NCBI GenBank assembly: GCA_944382835.1
Contig: CALWNP010000003.1
Coordinates: 1 to 64,000, forward strand
Source of the DNA: an uncultured Gemmiger sp.
GTDB lineage: Bacteria > Bacillota > Clostridia > Oscillospirales > Ruminococcaceae
Direction of reading: 5' to 3'
DNA length: 64,000 nucleotides
Part shown: in pieces, positions 60,969-64,000 of the stretch
Position numbering within the stretch: position 1 is the first letter of the stretch
Layout: every line of letters starts with the position of its first letter
Translations under genes and position numbers: made by a program
The notes under the pieces: model-generated
Database searches by the model: none
What the model was told of the DNA's origin: nothing
The model's input: only the letters and a program-made list of their open reading frames with translations

Positions 60969-62864
60969 ATGCTGATTGAACTGCAAAACCTCGGCAAAAG
61001 CTTTGGCGAGCACGAGGTACTGAAAGACGTCAACGCCAGTGTGGAGCGAGGAGACCGCATTGGTATTGTGGGCGCCAACGGGACCGGAAAAACCACTTTA
61101 CTGCGCCTGCTCTGTGGAGAGAGCCTGCCTGACAGCGGTGACGCTGCCTTTGCCTCGGGGGTGACCTGCGGGTACCTGGAGCAGACGGGACACCTGGACC
61201 CCGACAAGGATATCTACGAGACCATGCGTCTGGCCTTCCAGCCCGCCCTGGATGCCATGGCACAGATGGAAACGCTGCAAAAGGAACTGGCCAAAAAGCA
61301 GGACGATCCCGCGATCACCGAGCAGATCAACCATTGCAACGCAGTGATTGATGCCATGGATGCCTATAACATGGATACTCAGATCAAAAAGGTCCTCAAC
61401 GGTATGGGATTTCCGGCTGATACCTGGAAAAAACGTGCCGGGGTGCTATCGGGCGGGGAACAGACCCGCCTGCGTCTGGCGCGGCTGCTTCTGGAACGCC
61501 CCGATATTCTGATTCTCGACGAGCCCACCAACCATCTGGACCTGGAAACGATGGAGTGGCTGGAGTCCTATCTCAAGACCTACCGGGGCGCAGTGCTGGT
61601 GGTCAGCCATGACCGGTATTTCCTGGATGCGGTGTGTACCAGAATTTGGGAACTTTCGGGCAAGACCATCTACACCTACAAGGGCAACTATTCGGCATAT
61701 CTGCCGCAGCGGCAGGCTGCCGATGAGCGTCAGCAGAAACAGCATGACCAGGATGTGGAAAAGGCAGCCAAATTGCAGGATTATATTGACCGCAACCTGG
61801 TGCGGGCATCCACCACCAAGATGGCCCAGAGCCGCCGCAAACAGCTGGAAAAGATGGAAATTACCGAGGCGCCCCGGGCCGATGCCCAGGTGCTGAAATT
61901 CCGGTTTGAATATGACATCGAGCCCTATGACGAGCTGGTCACAATGAAAAATCTGAGCATCCGGGTGGGGGAGCGCACCTTGCTGGAAAACCTGGATTAC
62001 GTGGTGCATCGGGGCGACAAGCTGGTCATTGCCGGACCCAACGGCACCGGCAAATCCACCTTGCTGCAGGTGTTGGACGGCAAGCGCCGGCCATCCAGCG
62101 GCATGGTACGGCTTGGTGGCGGCGCCAAGGTGGGCATCTTTGTGCAGCAGCAGGTCCGCCGTGCGGGACGGGTGGTGGATGCCATCTGGAACCAGTATCC
62201 CCGCTTTACCGAGCTGGAGGTGCGCAGCCATCTGGCCAAATTCGGCTTCCGTGGGGAAGAGGTTTTCAAGGACTGTGCCACCCTTTCCGGCGGCGAGCTT
62301 GCCCGGCTCCGCTTCTCCGAACTGGCGCTGGAACGGCCCAACCTGATGTTCCTGGACGAGCCCACCAACCATCTGGACATTTATATGCGGGAAAGTCTGA
62401 CCGAAGCATTGTCTGCCTATACCGGAACATTGCTGCTGGTGACCCATGATCGCTACCTGATGCAGACGCTGGGCTGTCCCATCCTGTATCTGGAAAATGG
62501 AAAGGCAGTCTTTTACCGGGACTTTGCCGCGCTGCGGGACCGCAGCAAACCCGGCACCGAGCCGGTTCACAGCGAAGAGAAGCCTGCCAAGCAGGGCTAC
62601 GGCAAGGAACAACGCCGTCGCCGCGCTGAGGTCCGTACACGGCTCAAGGCGGTGGAGAAGGAAATTGAGGATCTGGGCGCACACATTGTGGAGCTGGAAA
62701 ACGAAATCAACGATCCCGAGGTGTTGCGGGATCATCTGCTGCTCCGGGACAAGTGTGACGAGCTGGATGATACACGCTTCCACCAGCAGGAATTGTACGA
62801 CGAATGGGAAAAACTGGCGGAGGAGCAGGAAAAAATGGAGGCAGAGGACGCTCAGAATATGTAA
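60969..62864 (+). CDS. ABC-F family ATPase (Uup/YkpA-like)
   Basis: A 631-residue soluble protein with two ABC modules and no membrane part. Walker A GANGTGKT (35-42) and GPNGTGKS (~358), each with an LSGGE signature and LDEPTNHLD Walker B, and an inter-module linker (~235-300) rich in Gln/Lys/Arg (the P-site tRNA interaction motif). The C-terminal ~85 residues are a coiled coil as in Uup. ABC-F proteins act on the ribosome, as translation factors or in antibiotic resistance. The start follows AAAAAGGTGTTAAGGAT. The C-terminal coil favours an Uup/YkpA-like housekeeping role. Confidence 0.9.
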   Translation: MLIELQNLGKSFGEHEVLKDVNASVERGDRIGIVGANGTGKTTLLRLLCGESLPDSGDAAFASGVTCGYLEQTGHLDPDKDIYETMRLAFQPALDAMAQMETLQKELAKKQDDPAITEQINHCNAVIDAMDAYNMDTQIKKVLNGMGFPADTWKKRAGVLSGGEQTRLRLARLLLERPDILILDEPTNHLDLETMEWLESYLKTYRGAVLVVSHDRYFLDAVCTRIWELSGKTIYTYKGNYSAYLPQRQAADERQQKQHDQDVEKAAKLQDYIDRNLVRASTTKMAQSRRKQLEKMEITEAPRADAQVLKFRFEYDIEPYDELVTMKNLSIRVGERTLLENLDYVVHRGDKLVIAGPNGTGKSTLLQVLDGKRRPSSGMVRLGGGAKVGIFVQQQVRRAGRVVDAIWNQYPRFTELEVRSHLAKFGFRGEEVFKDCATLSGGELARLRFSELALERPNLMFLDEPTNHLDIYMRESLTEALSAYTGTLLLVTHDRYLMQTLGCPILYLENGKAVFYRDFAALRDRSKPGTEPVHSEEKPAKQGYGKEQRRRRAEVRTRLKAVEKEIEDLGAHIVELENEINDPEVLRDHLLLRDKCDELDDTRFHQQELYDEWEKLAEEQEKMEAEDAQNM

Positions 62865-62901
62865 AATCCTCTCCCTGAGAATGGTTTCATAGATCTGTAA
62901 C

Positions 62902-62929
62902 TTGTTTTCTCGCCAAAAAGCGGTATACT
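62902..62929 (+). promoter_or_regulatory. candidate promoter of the glycan locus
   Basis: TTGTTT (62902-62907), 16-base spacer, TATACT (62924-62929), about 108 bases before the DUF4422 start codon. Confidence 0.5.
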
Positions 62930-63036
62930 TATGATGTAAAATCCGTAAAGTGTGCCGAAGAGGGCAAGGTGTCGGCTTTGGAAATTTCTTGTCTACAAGG
63001 CCGGGAAGCAAACGAAATATAGGCAGGGTAACGATT

Positions 63037-63804
63037 TTGGAAACGACCATCATCATAGCGACGCACAAGCCATACTGGGTTCCGGATGATCCGATGTACC
63101 TTCCGGTGCAGATGGGGCATGCCATCCATCCCGATATCGGTTATGTGGGGGATGACACGGGGGAAAACATCTCGGAAAAAAACTGGAACTTTTGCGAGTT
63201 GACCGGTTTGTACTGGGCGTGGAAAAATTTAAAATCGGATTATATCGGCATTGTCCATTATCGCCGTTATTTTGCCAGCCGCCGCAATCTCTTTGTTCCC
63301 AAAAAACAGCGGGTGATCCATCATGAGGAACTGAATCAGATCCTCGCCAAAACCAATGTGGTGCTCCCCAAGGAGCGGCACTATTTTATCGAGACCAACT
63401 ATACCCAGTACATTCATGCCCATCACAAGCAGGACCTGGTGGTGACCCGTTCCATCATTGAACGCAAATGCCCCGAGTATCTGCCGGCCTATGATCTGTA
63501 TATGTCCAAAACCCATGGACACCACTTCAATATGTTTATCATGAAGCGGGAACTGCTTCAGCATTACTGCACCTGGCTGTTTGATATCCTGTTTGAATTG
63601 GAACGGGAGTTGGATATCTCCAACTATTCCACCAACGACAAGCGGGTTTTTGGATTTGTCAGTGAACGGTTGCTGGATGCCTGGCTCATGACCAACAACA
63701 TCTCCTACAAGGAACTGAGTGTTCTGTATATGGAGCGTCAGCATTGGCTGCACAAAGGCACTGCTTTCCTGCGCAGAAAGTTTTTCCCGAAAAAGGATGA
63801 TTGA
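63037..63804 (+). CDS. DUF4422 glycosyltransferase-like protein
   Basis: A 255-residue protein of the DUF4422 family found in capsule and exopolysaccharide loci (e.g. YIGIVHYRRYFASR and SKTHGHHFNMFIMKREL segments); the family is presumed to be glycosyltransferases, with little direct proof. The frame opens at 62950, but homologous sequence begins at ETTIIIATHKPYW, so I start at TTG 63037 with AGGCAGGG about eight bases upstream. Two bases before the next gene's ATG. It marks the beginning of a probable cell-surface glycan cluster that runs out of the window. Confidence 0.82.
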   Translation: METTIIIATHKPYWVPDDPMYLPVQMGHAIHPDIGYVGDDTGENISEKNWNFCELTGLYWAWKNLKSDYIGIVHYRRYFASRRNLFVPKKQRVIHHEELNQILAKTNVVLPKERHYFIETNYTQYIHAHHKQDLVVTRSIIERKCPEYLPAYDLYMSKTHGHHFNMFIMKRELLQHYCTWLFDILFELERELDISNYSTNDKRVFGFVSERLLDAWLMTNNISYKELSVLYMERQHWLHKGTAFLRRKFFPKKDD

Positions 63805-63806
63805 GG

Positions 63807-64000
63807 ATGAATCAGATTGCGGCCGTTGTTGTGACCTATAATCGAAAAGATCTGCTGCAGCGCTGTCTGCAATGCCTCCGGGATCAACAGGGGGCGGCGC
63901 TGGATCTATGGGTCATTGACAACGCCAGCACCGACGGCACCCGTGAAATGGTGGAGGGGCTGGGATGGCCGAATCTGATCTACCGCAATACAGGCAGCAA
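63807..64000 (+). CDS. glycosyltransferase family 2 protein, N-terminal part (3' truncated)
   Basis: The first 64 residues of a GT2 enzyme: AAVVVTYNRKDLLQRCLQCL is the opening strand-helix and WVIDNASTDGT supplies the nucleotide-sugar binding Asp. This opening is typical of rhamnosyl- or galactofuranosyl-transferase-like GT2 proteins. ATG 63807 follows GAGG inside GATTGAGG, directly after the DUF4422 stop. The catalytic half lies outside the window. Confidence 0.85.
   Translation, partial: MNQIAAVVVTYNRKDLLQRCLQCLRDQQGAALDLWVIDNASTDGTREMVEGLGWPNLIYRNTGS

Overview
The window is 64 kb of GC-rich, gene-dense chromosome from a low-copy-repeat, core-genome region of a Gram-positive Clostridia. 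The Gram-positive PolC, long-form HPF, YlbF-type protein, SepF/DivIVA, a Spo0A-like regulator, and the gene orders pyrH-frr-cdsA-dxr-rseP-ispG-polC, miaB-ylbF-mutS-mutL-miaA and sepF-ylmH-divIVA-ileS-lspA all point to Firmicutes. High GC, many TTG starts and the overall gene set suggest an Oscillospiraceae/Ruminococcaceae gut anaerobe of the Faecalibacterium/Gemmiger/Subdoligranulum type. That placement is inference; no rRNA or other decisive marker is present. I see no IS element, prophage, CRISPR array or rRNA gene.

Layout. 1-5.4 kb (+): the end of a PcrA/UvrD helicase, thyX and tmk (dTMP/dTTP supply), a GNAT, mltG and a U32-family tRNA hydroxylation-type protein. 5.5-9.6 kb (-): family-4 uracil-DNA glycosylase, a two-halved P-loop ATPase and a nuclease-DinG-type helicase fusion. 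9.7-10.8 kb (+): a plsY-like gene, then tRNA-Asp and tRNA-Thr behind a perfect consensus promoter. 10.9-14.0 kb: a divergent DauR/YheO-type regulator, an AT-rich spacer, and a three-gene unit of a small unknown protein, a diverged Spo0A-like response regulator and a soluble HATPase (kinase-like) protein. 14.1-24.9 kb (+): the pyrH-to-polC superoperon, lacking uppS at its usual site. 25-26.6 kb: a lone amidohydrolase. 26.6-34.4 kb (-): ftsH, a TetR regulator, and uvrB-uvrA. 34.5-37.1 kb: hpf, radC (-) and an RluA-family pseudouridine synthase. 37.2-44.8 kb (+): miaB-ylbF-mutS-mutL-miaA. 44.9-54.2 kb (+): an HlyD-like adaptor, then the division/translation block sepF-ylmH-divIVA-ileS-lspA-rluD-like-HAD-EIIA. 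54.4-57.4 kb (+): an ABC importer of the TrpXYZ (COG2984/4120/1101) type with a structured leader. 57.5-64 kb (+): two HAD phosphatases flanking a probably inactive SGNH-like surface protein and a 46-residue acidic ORF, an ABC-F ATPase, and the start of a glycan locus (DUF4422 and GT2 proteins).

Most of the window is ordinary housekeeping DNA. The items most worth a second look are the Spo0A-like/kinase-like/small-protein unit with an altered recognition helix, the hairpin leader and split transcription of the Trp-type ABC transporter, the palindrome on the ftsH -35 next to a TetR gene, the SGNH-like protein without catalytic Ser and His, the ATPase with one dead P-loop, and overlapping face-to-face promoters at radC. 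All family assignments were made by reading the protein sequences; no database search was run.
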